A program made the translations under genes and the position numbers. This document shows positions 35,788 to 51,502 of a stretch of DNA of 64,000 nucleotides, piece after piece. Each line of letters opens with the position of its first letter. Position 1 is the first letter of the stretch. The notes below the pieces were generated by a model that searched no databases, had not been told where the DNA came from, and saw nothing but the letters and a program-made list of their open reading frames with translations. This DNA comes from Gordonia sp. 'Campus' (GTDB lineage Bacteria; Actinomycetota; Actinomycetes; Mycobacteriales; Mycobacteriaceae), in the NCBI RefSeq assembly GCF_022206305.1, contig NZ_JAKOIW010000009.1, positions 112,544 to 176,543 on the forward strand, read 5' to 3'.

Positions 35788-36435
35788 GTGTTCCCGATGA
35801 CTGGCACCGCAGAACCAACCGAGAAGAAGCCCTCCGGCGCCCGCCCGGCGTTCCGCCGCGCCGCGGCCCTCGCGCCGGGTGCCCTGGCCGCCGTCGCCGT
35901 GATCGCAGCCGTGGTGCTCGTGGCCGTCTTCGGTGTTCGTGCGTGGAACGTGTACTTCGACGAGTACCCGGCGCAGGAGACCCGCGATGCCGCGACCCAG
36001 GCGGCCGAGCAGGCCGTCCTGAACATCACGACGATCGATCCGAAGGACATCGACGGGTTCAAGAAGCGCGCCGAGGCGTCGCTGACGGGCAAGGCGGCCA
36101 CCGAGGTCCTCGGTGGCAAGGACGGCAGCGTGCTCGACATGCTGGGGAACGCGGGGCCCGACGCCGCGAAGCTCAGTGCCCGTCTGCTGCGCAGCGCGCC
36201 GAGCGAGGTCGACGCCGACGAGAACAAGGCGAAGGTGCTCGTCTACGTCGTGACGACCCTCGAGCGGCCCGGCCAGGCCGGCGTGGACGAGACACGCGGC
36301 TTCGACGTCAGCATGACCAAGGTGGACGACCTGTGGAAGGCCGAGAACATCCTCGGCCTCGAGGGCATCGCCTACGCCGACGGCGGTGGCGGCGCGCCGG
36401 CACCGGCGACACCGGCTCCGGGAGGGGGTAACTGA
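35788..36435 (+). CDS. Mce-associated membrane protein
   Basis: 215 aa with one membrane helix (about 28-55, ALAAVAVIAAVVLVAVFGVR) and an extracytoplasmic domain of the NTF2-like type common to Mce-associated (Mas) proteins, including TTIDPKDIDGFKKRAEASLT and VTTLERPGQAGVDETRGFDV. Start GTG 35788 is supported by AGGAG at 35770-35774; ATG 35797 is possible. It overlaps the next gene by one base (TGATG). Mas proteins are thought to stabilise Mce complexes. Confidence 0.87.
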   Translation: MFPMTGTAEPTEKKPSGARPAFRRAAALAPGALAAVAVIAAVVLVAVFGVRAWNVYFDEYPAQETRDAATQAAEQAVLNITTIDPKDIDGFKKRAEASLTGKAATEVLGGKDGSVLDMLGNAGPDAAKLSARLLRSAPSEVDADENKAKVLVYVVTTLERPGQAGVDETRGFDVSMTKVDDLWKAENILGLEGIAYADGGGGAPAPATPAPGGGN

Positions 36436-37442
36436 TGGCATCCGATCGCGGCAAGAAGAAGCCCACCCCGAAGCGTCGCCCGACCCCGAAAGTCGCGGGC
36501 CGTACTGTCCCGGCGAAGAACTCCGAGCCCGACGCCCCGTCGCCGGGCGCCGATGCGCAGACGACCCCGTCCATCCCTGAGTCGGAGACCGCGCAGCCCT
36601 CGACCCCTGAGCCGGAGACCACGCTGCCCTCGACCCCTGAGGTGCGAGGAGCGAAAGCGACGAGCCACGAAGGGCCCGCCGACGAACCCCTCGAGGCGAG
36701 CACGGCGGAAACCGCCGAGACCACGACGGACGCCCCCGAGAGCACAGATCCGGCGGACACCTCGACGGTCTCGATCACCAAACCCAAGACCAAACCGGTG
36801 GCCCGGGTCTCGACCCTGCGTCGTGGTGACGCGTCGTCGGCGGCCTCGACCGAGGGTACGAAGAACCGCTCCATGGGTCGTCGACCCGGCCGGCGGGACA
36901 AGGGACCGCGTCGCGACACGCGGCAGCGGAACGGCCGTCGTGTGCTCGGCATCCCGGTGGCGGTTCTGTTCGGGGTCGCGGCCGTGCTCGGCATCATCGC
37001 CGTGGTGCTGGCCTTCCATCCCGGGGCGCGGATCGGTGAGAACAAGGCGTTCGTGGAGCAGGAAGCGACGTCGCAGCTCACCTCGCAGGCCCAGGAGCGG
37101 ATCTGTGCGGTGTTCGGCTACGACCACACCGAGCTCGACAAGTGGCAGCAGCGTGCGCAGGACGCCCTGACCGGGCAGGCCCGCACCGAGTTCGACGAGA
37201 CCCTCAAGGCTCAGCGCGACCTCATCACGCAGACCAAGACCGGCGCCGAATGCCGCGTCGACGCCATCGGCGTGCGCGATCTCAGCGGTGGCGGCGACGG
37301 TGCGACGGCGACTGTCATCGCCAACCTCATCGTGAGCGAGACGCAGAACAGCATGGCGACCAACAGCGGTGCCCCGCGCGCACAGTTCGCGATGGTCCGC
37401 GAGGGCGACCAGTGGCGCATCCGGTCGGTGGAACCCTTCTGA
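36435..37442 (+). CDS. Mce-associated membrane protein with long disordered N-terminus
   Basis: 335 aa. Residues 1-170 are cytoplasmic, disordered and rich in Pro, Thr, Glu and Lys/Arg; one helix (about 176-195, PVAVLFGVAAVLGIIAVVLA) precedes an NTF2-like external domain similar to that of the previous gene (about 200-335, ending RAQFAMVREGDQWRIRSVEP). Two near-identical PSTPEPETTLPSTPE-type repeats lead directly into a dispersed palindromic DNA repeat (36634-36675) read in frame as VRGAKATSHEG. It is the last gene of the mce operon. Confidence 0.87.
   Translation: MASDRGKKKPTPKRRPTPKVAGRTVPAKNSEPDAPSPGADAQTTPSIPESETAQPSTPEPETTLPSTPEVRGAKATSHEGPADEPLEASTAETAETTTDAPESTDPADTSTVSITKPKTKPVARVSTLRRGDASSAASTEGTKNRSMGRRPGRRDKGPRRDTRQRNGRRVLGIPVAVLFGVAAVLGIIAVVLAFHPGARIGENKAFVEQEATSQLTSQAQERICAVFGYDHTELDKWQQRAQDALTGQARTEFDETLKAQRDLITQTKTGAECRVDAIGVRDLSGGGDGATATVIANLIVSETQNSMATNSGAPRAQFAMVREGDQWRIRSVEPF
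36634..36675. repeat. Dispersed palindromic repeat, copy 1 (in frame within a gene)
   Basis: About 40 nt beginning CCCTGAGGTGCGAGGAGCGA and ending GCGACGAGCCACGAAGGG. It matches the copy at 46579-46620 with only three differences. It lies inside the Mce-associated gene without breaking the frame. Confidence 0.85.
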
Positions 37443-37605
37443 TCGGACGTCGTGACGGGTCGTCCCGGCGGGTACGTCGGGAACGTTGCGACGCAACTTC
37501 GCGAAATTCGCGCGTAGCGCTTGACGTGGAGGCGATGTCGGGCCAGTCTGTGACCAGCGATCGACGTGCAGGCAGCCACCCGCGCGAAATCGCTTCTAGA
37601 CGGGC

Positions 37606-37636
37606 TTGACAAAGTGCGTCTATTTTCTGCTACAGT
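37606..37636 (+). promoter_or_regulatory. Probable rpoBC promoter
   Basis: Consensus -35 TTGACA (37606-37611) and extended -10 TGC-TACAGT (37628-37636), spacer 19 nt, lie about 170 nt upstream of the rpoB start. The remainder of the 362-nt gap 37443-37804 contains no gene; it is a long leader after the promoter. The long spacer is slightly unusual. Confidence 0.65.
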
Positions 37637-37804
37637 TGGACGTTGCGCTGGCTGCCTCCTGTCCATCTATCGATCCTTCTTCGGCCACTCCTAGACGTGT
37701 GTGCTGCGGTGATCGCCGATCCCAGGGTGTCACCAGCGAACGGCCCATCAAGCCACGTACTGCACATCTAGGTTGTGAATAACGTCGTGTTGGAAGGACG
37801 CATC

Positions 37805-41293
<3,489 letters not shown>

Positions 41294-41310
41294 CCCTCAC
41301 CACCTCGGGC

Positions 41311-41338
41311 CGGGCGCCGGCTTCACACCCGGCGCCCG
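41311..41338 (+). other. Hairpin in the rpoB-rpoC gap
   Basis: A perfect 10-bp stem CGGGCGCCGG / CCGGCGCCCG with an 8-nt loop lies in the 80-nt spacer. It is likely an RNA-processing or stability element, as rpoC must be co-transcribed. Confidence 0.6.
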
Positions 41339-41373
41339 TGCCCACTGACAACAGAGCTCTGGAAAGGTAACAA

Positions 41374-45330
<3,957 letters not shown>

Positions 45331-45340
45331 GCGCGAGTAC

Positions 45341-45387
45341 AACGACGCGGCCCCCGCACTCCTCGCGAGTGCGGGGGCCGCGTCGTT
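45341..45387 (+). terminator. rpoBC terminator
   Basis: A perfect 20-bp stem (45341-45360 with 45368-45387), extendable by one pair, closes a short loop only 10 nt after the rpoC stop. It may also end transcripts arriving from the convergent hydrolase gene. Confidence 0.92.
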
Positions 45388-45390
45388 CTC

Positions 45391-45474
45391 GTCGACCGTG
45401 CGTCGTTTTCCGTCGACTGTGCGTCATTTTTCGTCGACTGTGCATCGGTTCTCGTTGACTGTGCGTCGTTCCGG
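45391..45474. repeat. Four 21-bp tandem repeats after rpoC
   Basis: Units begin with GTCGACCGTGCGTCG at 45391, GTCGACTGTGCGTCA at 45412, GTCGACTGTGCATCG at 45433 and GTTGACTGTGCGTCG at 45454. The period is exactly 21 nt, with a T-rich linker in each unit. They start directly after the terminator arm, whose end (GCGTCGTTCTC) resembles part of the unit. They lie in the 171-nt gap between rpoC and the convergent hydrolase gene. Confidence 0.9.
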
Positions 45475-45501
45475 GCCACCGAGTCGGTTGGGCTTCAGGC
45501 G

Positions 45502-46494
45502 TCAGCGCACGGGAAGTGTGGTGACGGTGCGGGTGTCGAGCAGCAGGTCGTAGTAGCGGCCGCCGGGGTAGTAGGTCGCGGTGACGGAGTCGGCCACCAT
45601 GTCCGACGACCAGCCGGTGGCCAGGGTCCGGAGGACCCGGCCGTTGCGCGGACGCGGTGCGGCGAGACCGGACAGTTCGCCGATCACATCGGTCGACTCG
45701 CCTTCGGCGTCGATGTGAATTCCGGTGACCAGCCGCGAGCCCAGGAACGCCTGCCGCGTCGTCCGTTGTAGGGCGGATACGCCCTGCCCGAAGTTGTTGG
45801 AGACCGACGGTTGCGACGCGATCACCCGGATGGGAAGCCGGTCGGCGCCCAGAGATTCAGCGGCGGAGGCGAAGTTGACTCCGAAGAACGAGTTCACGGG
45901 GTCGAACAGCATGAGCCCGGCGAGCCGGCGGTAGGCGACCGGGTCTGCGCGGCGGAGCGCGTCGGCGGCCACCACGACGAACTCTCCGCCGGCCGAATGC
46001 CCCGAGAAGATCATCCGATAGGGCATCGTCACGTCGGCTCGTCCGGCGGCGTCTCGGGCGCGCACAAGGCTGTTCGCCAGTGGGCTGTCGAGGTCGCGAC
46101 CCGACCCGAACACCCCACCGATCGTTCGGGCGAACGCCGCGTTGTCGGCGATGTTGTACGCGACCGCGCACCCGCCAAGGTTGACCGAGTCCAATGTCGG
46201 GCTCACGACCAGGAACCCGGCGTCGGCGTACGCACGGGCCACGGCGTCGAGGTTGGCTGCCGTGCGAGAGAAGCCGTGTTGCAGCCAGACGAGCGCCGAT
46301 GGCTGCCCGGGTGGGAAGTACCAGCGGGCCGGGACCCGGACAGGCTTGCCCGCGCATTCGGTGACGATGGCCGACGACTCGACGATCGGCGCGCCGGTGC
46401 CGGGCGCGGCTGGTGCCGCTGGTGGCGTGACGCCGACGAGCACCATCGCCGCAAGCGTTGCGATCAGGAACCAGCGGATCCATCTCCCGGACAT
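45502..46494 (-). CDS. Secreted alpha/beta hydrolase (lipase/esterase-like)
   Basis: 330 aa. The signal peptide is in residues 1-31 (FLIATLAAMVLVGVTPPAAP). The mature enzyme has WLQHGFSRTAANLDA (oxyanion region), the nucleophile elbow GHSAGGEF and a later acid/His region. It resembles chlorophyllase/cutinase-like hydrolases exported by actinobacteria. Two cysteines (TECAGKP and GGCAVAY) may form a disulphide. It is convergent with rpoC. Confidence 0.85.
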   Translation of the reverse strand: MSGRWIRWFLIATLAAMVLVGVTPPAAPAAPGTGAPIVESSAIVTECAGKPVRVPARWYFPPGQPSALVWLQHGFSRTAANLDAVARAYADAGFLVVSPTLDSVNLGGCAVAYNIADNAAFARTIGGVFGSGRDLDSPLANSLVRARDAAGRADVTMPYRMIFSGHSAGGEFVVVAADALRRADPVAYRRLAGLMLFDPVNSFFGVNFASAAESLGADRLPIRVIASQPSVSNNFGQGVSALQRTTRQAFLGSRLVTGIHIDAEGESTDVIGELSGLAAPRPRNGRVLRTLATGWSSDMVADSVTATYYPGGRYYDLLLDTRTVTTLPVR

Positions 46495-46578
46495 CCGGCC
46501 AGTCTAGGACCGGCCGGATGTCGGGGACGGTGTTTTAACCGCTCCCTGAGGAGCAGAGATTCTCCCAACCCCATCTGG

Positions 46579-46620
46579 TCCCTGAGGTGTGAGGAGCGAT
46601 AGCGACGAGCCTCGAAGGGG
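46579..46620. repeat. Dispersed palindromic repeat, copy 2 (intergenic)
   Basis: About 42 nt beginning CCCTGAGGTGTGAGGAGCGA and ending AGCGACGAGCCTCGAAGGG, nearly identical to the copy at 36634-36675. It starts 6 nt beyond the acyl-CoA synthetase stop (minus strand) and its outer arms (CCCT / AGGG) can pair. Nearby, GCTCCctgaGGAGC at 46541-46554 is a small related palindrome. Confidence 0.85.
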
Positions 46621-46626
46621 CAGAGC

Positions 46627-48141
46627 TCAGAGCTTGCGCTTCACGAGCTTTCCGGTCGGCGTGCGCGGCAACGTGTCCCGGAAGATCACCTCGCGGGGCA
46701 GCTTGAACTTCGCGATGCGCGGGCGCAGATGGTCCAGGAGCGCATCGGCGAGGTCGTCGTCCCCGCTCCGGCCTTCGACGGGTTGCACGACGGCCGTCAC
46801 CCGTTCGCCGAGATCGGGGTCGGGCACGCCGATGACGGCGGCGTCGAGTACCGACGGGTGGGCGAGCAGTGCGTCCTCGATTTCCCGCGGGTAGATGTTG
46901 ACCCCGCCCGAGATGATCAGGAACGAGTCCCGATCGGTGAGGAAGAGGTGACCCTCATCGTCGACGTAGCCGACGTCGCCGGTCGTCGTCCAGGTGGGGT
47001 GGTCGGGATGCTGTGCGGCGCGGGTCTTCTCGGGGTCGTTGTGATACTCGAACGGAAGCGCGTCCCGCTCGAAGTAGATCGTGCCGATGGTGCCGGCGGG
47101 CACCTCGGCGCCGGCGGCATCACAGACCCGGATCGTGCCCAGCACCGCCCGGCCCACCGTCCCCGGATGTTCGAGCCATTCCGGTGTGTCGACGATGGTG
47201 AGGCCGTTGAGCTCGGTGGACGAGTAGTACTCGGAGAGGATCGGGCCCCACCAGTCGATCATGGCCCGCTTGACGTCGATGGGACACGGTGCCGCGGCGT
47301 GTACCGCGACCTTCAGGCTCGAGGTGTCATACCGGGCGCGCACCTCCTCGGGCAGGCGGAGCATGCGGACGAACATCGTCGGCACCCACTGGCTGTAGGT
47401 GACGCGATGCTCTTCGATGAGCGCGAGCGCGCGTTCGGCGTCGAACCGCTCCATCACGACGACGGTGCCGCCGAGCGCCTGCACCGATGCGCAGGTCCGA
47501 AGCGGCGCAGCGTGATACAACGGCGCGGGCGACAGGTACACGGTGTCGGGTCCGACGCCCCACACCGAGGCGTTCATCGCTGTCATGGTGTCGCCCGGCT
47601 CGTCGATCTGCCGGTTGGGCAGCTCGGGCTTGATGCCCTTGGGGCGGCCCGTGGTTCCCGACGAATAGAGCATGTCCGCGCCGCGCGGCTGGTCTGCCGG
47701 CGGCTCGGTCGGCTGCGTCGACGCGGCGGCGTCGAGGTCGTCGTGACCGTCGATCGGTCCGGAGTACGCGAAGCGCGTCTCGACACCGGGGGTGAGCGGG
47801 ATGAGCTCGGCACCGAGGTCGGCGAGCGCGGCGTCGACGATCAGTGCCTTGGCGCCGCAGTCGGTCACGATGTAGGCGCTCTCGGCCGCGGTGAGGTGCC
47901 AGTTCACCATGGTCAGGTAGAGACCTGAACGCATTGCCGCCCAGTAGATGTCGAAGATCCGGGCGGTGTTGGTGGCGAGCACTGCGAGGTGGTCGCCCGG
48001 GCGCAGGCCGCGGTCGGCCAGGGCCCGGGCGACCTGGATGGACCGGGTCTCCAACTGCGTAAACGTGACCGTCTCGCTCCCATCGGCCATGATGACGGCG
48101 GGATCGTTGGGTCGGGTGGAGAGGTGGGCTCCGGGGTACAT
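46627..48141 (-). CDS. AMP-forming acyl-CoA synthetase (FadD-like)
   Basis: 504-aa ANL-superfamily enzyme that activates a carboxylic acid via an acyl-adenylate to its CoA thioester. P-loop-like motif [15 protein letters not shown]-motif [11 protein letters not shown], hinge [18 protein letters not shown], and catalytic Lys in the C-terminal [11 protein letters not shown] 48141 is preceded by GAGGAG at 5 nt; GTG 48147 is too close to it. Last gene of an operon with an aldehyde dehydrogenase and an SDR, so the acid it activates is probably the product of that aldehyde oxidation. Confidence 0.9.
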   Translation of the reverse strand: MYPGAHLSTRPNDPAVIMADGSETVTFTQLETRSIQVARALADRGLRPGDHLAVLATNTARIFDIYWAAMRSGLYLTMVNWHLTAAESAYIVTDCGAKALIVDAALADLGAELIPLTPGVETRFAYSGPIDGHDDLDAAASTQPTEPPADQPRGADMLYSSGTTGRPKGIKPELPNRQIDEPGDTMTAMNASVWGVGPDTVYLSPAPLYHAAPLRTCASVQALGGTVVVMERFDAERALALIEEHRVTYSQWVPTMFVRMLRLPEEVRARYDTSSLKVAVHAAAPCPIDVKRAMIDWWGPILSEYYSSTELNGLTIVDTPEWLEHPGTVGRAVLGTIRVCDAAGAEVPAGTIGTIYFERDALPFEYHNDPEKTRAAQHPDHPTWTTTGDVGYVDDEGHLFLTDRDSFLIISGGVNIYPREIEDALLAHPSVLDAAVIGVPDPDLGERVTAVVQPVEGRSGDDDLADALLDHLRPRIAKFKLPREVIFRDTLPRTPTGKLVKRKL

Positions 48142-48175
48142 CAACACTCCTCGTGCATGAGCGGGGTCGGTCGAT

Positions 48176-49012
48176 CTAGTACAGGTAGTCCTCGCCGCTG
48201 GCGCGCACGGTGACGTCGGACAGGCTGATGCCCCAGGGCTGGTCGATGACGTGAACGACGGCGTCGGCGAGGTCGTCGGGCTTGATCAACCAGTACTTGA
48301 TGGAGTCGACGTCGGTGAGTTCGGCGGGCAGGTCGTCGTTCAGAAGGGCGGTGACGTGCTCGCCGTACGAGGCGGCGCGCTGTCCGACGAGGCCCATGAT
48401 CGCGGTGTCGTTGACGATCCAGCTGGCGAGGTTGGTGCCGGTGATGCCGGTGGGCTTGACGGTGGTGACCTTGATCTTGCCCTTGGCCTCGATGCGCAGC
48501 GAGTCCGAGATGGTGGTGACCGCGGCCTTCGTCGCGCTGTACACGCCCGAACCCTCGATGCCCGCGTTGCCGTAGATCGACGAGATGTTGACGACCTGGC
48601 CGCGACCCTGGGCGATCATCTGGTCGTAGACCGCCGAGATGCCGTTGACGACGCCCTTGATGTTGATGTCGATGGCGGCGTGCCACTTCTGCCATGCGCG
48701 TGCGTGATCGGCGAAGTAGGCCAGCGGCATGACGCCTGCGTTGTTCACGAGCACGTCGATGGCGCCGAACTTCTCGACGGTGGCAGCGGCGGCCGCGGCG
48801 ACCTGCTCCATGTCGGTGACGTCGGCGACCTGGGCCAGCGCCGAGCCGCCGGCCGCGCGGATGCCCTCGACGACGGTGTTGACGTTGTCGGCGTTGACGT
48901 CGACCCCGACGACATGGGCACCGGCCGCGGCGGTCTTCTCCGCGATGAGCTTGCCGAAGCCGCTACCGGCTCCGGTGATGACGATGACCTTGTCCTTCAG
49001 GTATTCGGACAT
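48176..49012 (-). CDS. Short-chain dehydrogenase/reductase
   Basis: 278-aa NAD(P)-dependent oxidoreductase. TGAGSGFG nucleotide motif (14-21), DVTD, NNAG, catalytic Ser in VNISSIYG and YxxxK in YSATK. ATG 49012 opens the Rossmann fold directly; a reading frame extending 250 codons further upstream runs through the next gene in another frame and was rejected. It lies 34 nt before the acyl-CoA synthetase and is likely to oxidise an alcohol substrate in the same pathway. Confidence 0.92.
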   Translation of the reverse strand: MSEYLKDKVIVITGAGSGFGKLIAEKTAAAGAHVVGVDVNADNVNTVVEGIRAAGGSALAQVADVTDMEQVAAAAAATVEKFGAIDVLVNNAGVMPLAYFADHARAWQKWHAAIDINIKGVVNGISAVYDQMIAQGRGQVVNISSIYGNAGIEGSGVYSATKAAVTTISDSLRIEAKGKIKVTTVKPTGITGTNLASWIVNDTAIMGLVGQRAASYGEHVTALLNDDLPAELTDVDSIKYWLIKPDDLADAVVHVIDQPWGISLSDVTVRASGEDYLY

Positions 49013-49065
49013 GGGTGTACTCCGTTCAGTGGGCAAATGGATTGCGGGAGAGTAATTCGCGGTGA

Positions 49066-49863
49066 CTAGACGATGTCGACGGCGTCGAGGACGCCGGCGA
49101 CGTGCTGACGGTCGCCGCTGATGGTGACCGCCGACCGCCAGGCGCTGCGGGTAGTGCCCCAGCGCAGGAAATCGGTGGCCGAGGACGTGGCGACGTCGGC
49201 CGGGAGGTCGGTGGTCTCGCGGACGGTGACGATGGTGCCGGCGGTGTCGCGGTCGAGGACGAACGAGCGGTCGGTCGCGCCGGTCAGGCGCAGACCGATG
49301 GGCCGCTCGAGCGTGGGATACAGTGCGGCGCCGTTCATCTGCGGCAGGCCGGCGATCATCCAGTCGATGGCGGGGTCGATGGCCGCGCTCACCGACAGCT
49401 CGGCGGAATCCAGCGGACCGAACGGTTGCATCAGGTCGCTGGTCAGGTGCACCAGGTGATCGAAGGCGACAGCGTCGCTGAGCTGACGCAACCGGTAGGT
49501 GCCCAGGTCGAGCATGTCCAACGGCTGGTCCCGCAGGTCCTCGCCCTGCAGCGCCGACAGGGTGGCCAGGCCCGCTTCTGATTGTGCGCGGTAGTAGTCG
49601 ACGGCCTGCGCTGACGTCCAGTCGGCGCGCTCGCGCACCGCGGCGTCGTTGAGCCGCTCGGACTTTCCGCTCGGATTGTCGGGGAAGACCAAGTTGGGGT
49701 CGGCGATGAAGTTGAAGAAGAACCCCATGTGGGTGACGACGTCGTGTACGCGCCATCCGTGGCACGCGCTGTCGGCCGCCCAGTCGGCGGGCGTGAGCCG
49801 GTCGAGCAGGGCGAGAGTGTCGTTCACCAGCGCCTTGGCGGCGGTGACTCCGGCATCGGACAT
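49066..49863 (-). CDS. Mycothiol-dependent maleylpyruvate isomerase-like (DinB/MDMPI) protein
   Basis: 265 aa. The N-terminal MDMPI/DinB-like four-helix domain has LLDRLTPADWAADSACHGWR and VHDVVTHMGFF, whose conserved His residues bind a metal and often mycothiol. Residues 175-265 form the variable C-terminal part. AAGGAGG precedes the ATG. It is placed between an aldehyde dehydrogenase and an SDR, which suggests thiol-dependent handling of an intermediate; the exact reaction is not known. Confidence 0.82.
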   Translation of the reverse strand: MSDAGVTAAKALVNDTLALLDRLTPADWAADSACHGWRVHDVVTHMGFFFNFIADPNLVFPDNPSGKSERLNDAAVRERADWTSAQAVDYYRAQSEAGLATLSALQGEDLRDQPLDMLDLGTYRLRQLSDAVAFDHLVHLTSDLMQPFGPLDSAELSVSAAIDPAIDWMIAGLPQMNGAALYPTLERPIGLRLTGATDRSFVLDRDTAGTIVTVRETTDLPADVATSSATDFLRWGTTRSAWRSAVTISGDRQHVAGVLDAVDIV

Positions 49864-49933
49864 GGCCGATCGCCTCCTTGAAAAGTGATGTGGAAGAGGT
49901 GATGTGAGAAGAGGTATGCGGGGAGAGGCGTGC

Positions 49934-51388
49934 TCAGCCCGGCAGGAAGATCGACTTGAGGTTCTGGTAGGCGGCCAGTCCCTCGGGGCCGAGTTCACGA
50001 CCGATCCCGCTGGCCTTCACGCCGCCGAACGGCGAACCCCAGTCGAGGTTGAAGTAGTTGACGCCGAACGAGCCGGTCTCGACGCGGCGGGCGACGTCGA
50101 CGCCGCGGTCGGGGTCCGACGTCCACACCGTTCCACCGAGCCCGTACGACGAGTCGTTGGCCAGGCCGATGGCATCGTCGAGGTCGTCGTAGCGCAGGAC
50201 GGTGAGCACCGGTCCGAAGACCTCCTCGCGGGCGATGGTGGCCGAGTTGTCCACACCGCCGAAGACGGTGGGCTCGACGAAGAACCCGCGGTCCAGATCG
50301 GACGGTCGGCTGCCGCCGGTGGTGATGGTGCCGCCCTCCTCGCGAGCGCTGTTGATCATCGCCAGCACGCGGTCGCGGTGCCGACCACTGGCGAGCGGAC
50401 CCACCGCCACGGACTCGTCCATCGGGTCGCCGACCGGCAGCGATGCACACATCGCACTGATGGCGTCGAGGTACTCGTCATAGCGGCTGCCGGGCACCAG
50501 GATTCGGGTGGACATGTAGCAGGTCTGACCGGTGTTCAGCAGCGATGCGGTGGCGAGGCCACCGACGGTCTGCTCCAGGTCGGCGTCGTCGAGCACCAGG
50601 GCGGCGGACTTGCCGCCGAGTTCGAGGGTCACCGGGCGGATGAGTTCGCCACAGACACGGCCGATCTCGCGACCGGCCGGGGTCGAGCCGGTGAACGCGA
50701 CCTTGTCGACGTGCGGGTGCGACACCAGGTGGCGGCCGATCTCGCTGCCGCCGTTGACGATGTTGAGGACGCCGGCGGGCAGTTCGGCGGCGATGGCCGC
50801 CTCGGCGAGGACGTAGGCGTCGAGGCTCGTCTCGGGGGAGGGCTTGAGGACCACGGTGCAGCCGGCGGCCAGCGCGGGAGCGATCTTGAACATCGAGAGG
50901 ATCGCGGGGAAGTTCCACGGCGCGATCGCCCCGACGACGCCGATGGCCTCGCGACGCACGATCGTCGAACCGGGCAACGGCTGGCTGGTGCGCGTCTCCT
51001 CCACCGGGGTCGACTCGACGAGGTCGGCGTAGTAGCGCAGCAACTGAACCGGCGCGGCGCCCTCGGCGAACCGCGACAGGGCGATCGGCATGCCGTTCTC
51101 CGCGGTGACCGCGGTGGCCCGATCCTCCGCGCGCTTGTCGAGCTCGTCGGCGAACCGGCGCAGATGGGCGGCGCGGTCGGCGGGGGACAGGTCGCGCCAG
51201 CCCGATGACCGGAAGGCGGTCCGGGCGGCTGCCACGGCGGCGTCGACGTCGGCGGTGGTCGCCTCCGGAACCGAGCCGAACTCCTCCTCGGTGAGTGGTG
51301 AGATGACCGGGATCGTCGCCGAACCGGTCGGCGCGCGCCAGCCGCCGTCGATGTAGAAACTCGTGCGAACGGATTCGATGGTGGTCAT
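49934..51388 (-). CDS. Aldehyde dehydrogenase
   Basis: 484-aa NAD(P)-dependent enzyme. Family motifs: PWNFPAILSMFKIAPALAAG, the catalytic Glu in VTLELGGKSA, catalytic Cys in NTGQTCYMSTR and C-terminal EVFGPVLTVL. Length is standard. It is the first gene of the operon and is divergent from an AraC regulator across a 114-nt gap. It oxidises an aldehyde to the acid that the downstream synthetase could activate. Confidence 0.93.
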   Translation of the reverse strand: MTTIESVRTSFYIDGGWRAPTGSATIPVISPLTEEEFGSVPEATTADVDAAVAAARTAFRSSGWRDLSPADRAAHLRRFADELDKRAEDRATAVTAENGMPIALSRFAEGAAPVQLLRYYADLVESTPVEETRTSQPLPGSTIVRREAIGVVGAIAPWNFPAILSMFKIAPALAAGCTVVLKPSPETSLDAYVLAEAAIAAELPAGVLNIVNGGSEIGRHLVSHPHVDKVAFTGSTPAGREIGRVCGELIRPVTLELGGKSAALVLDDADLEQTVGGLATASLLNTGQTCYMSTRILVPGSRYDEYLDAISAMCASLPVGDPMDESVAVGPLASGRHRDRVLAMINSAREEGGTITTGGSRPSDLDRGFFVEPTVFGGVDNSATIAREEVFGPVLTVLRYDDLDDAIGLANDSSYGLGGTVWTSDPDRGVDVARRVETGSFGVNYFNLDWGSPFGGVKASGIGRELGPEGLAAYQNLKSIFLPG

Positions 51389-51502
51389 CGGCGTACTCCT
51401 TGCTGTGTCAGCCGTCGAGCGTCCGGCCGTGTGTGTCCATGATCACTCCTTGTACCGGCGGATTTCTTGACATCTCATGACGACTATTTGACAGTTGGTG
51501 CC

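Noticed and set aside
45391..45474. CRISPR-like array
   Set aside because: Units are contiguous 21-nt tandem repeats with no spacers and no cas genes.
49013..49765. Extension of the SDR frame over the MDMPI-like gene
   Set aside because: Overlaps another real gene in a different frame; the SDR fold begins at 49012.
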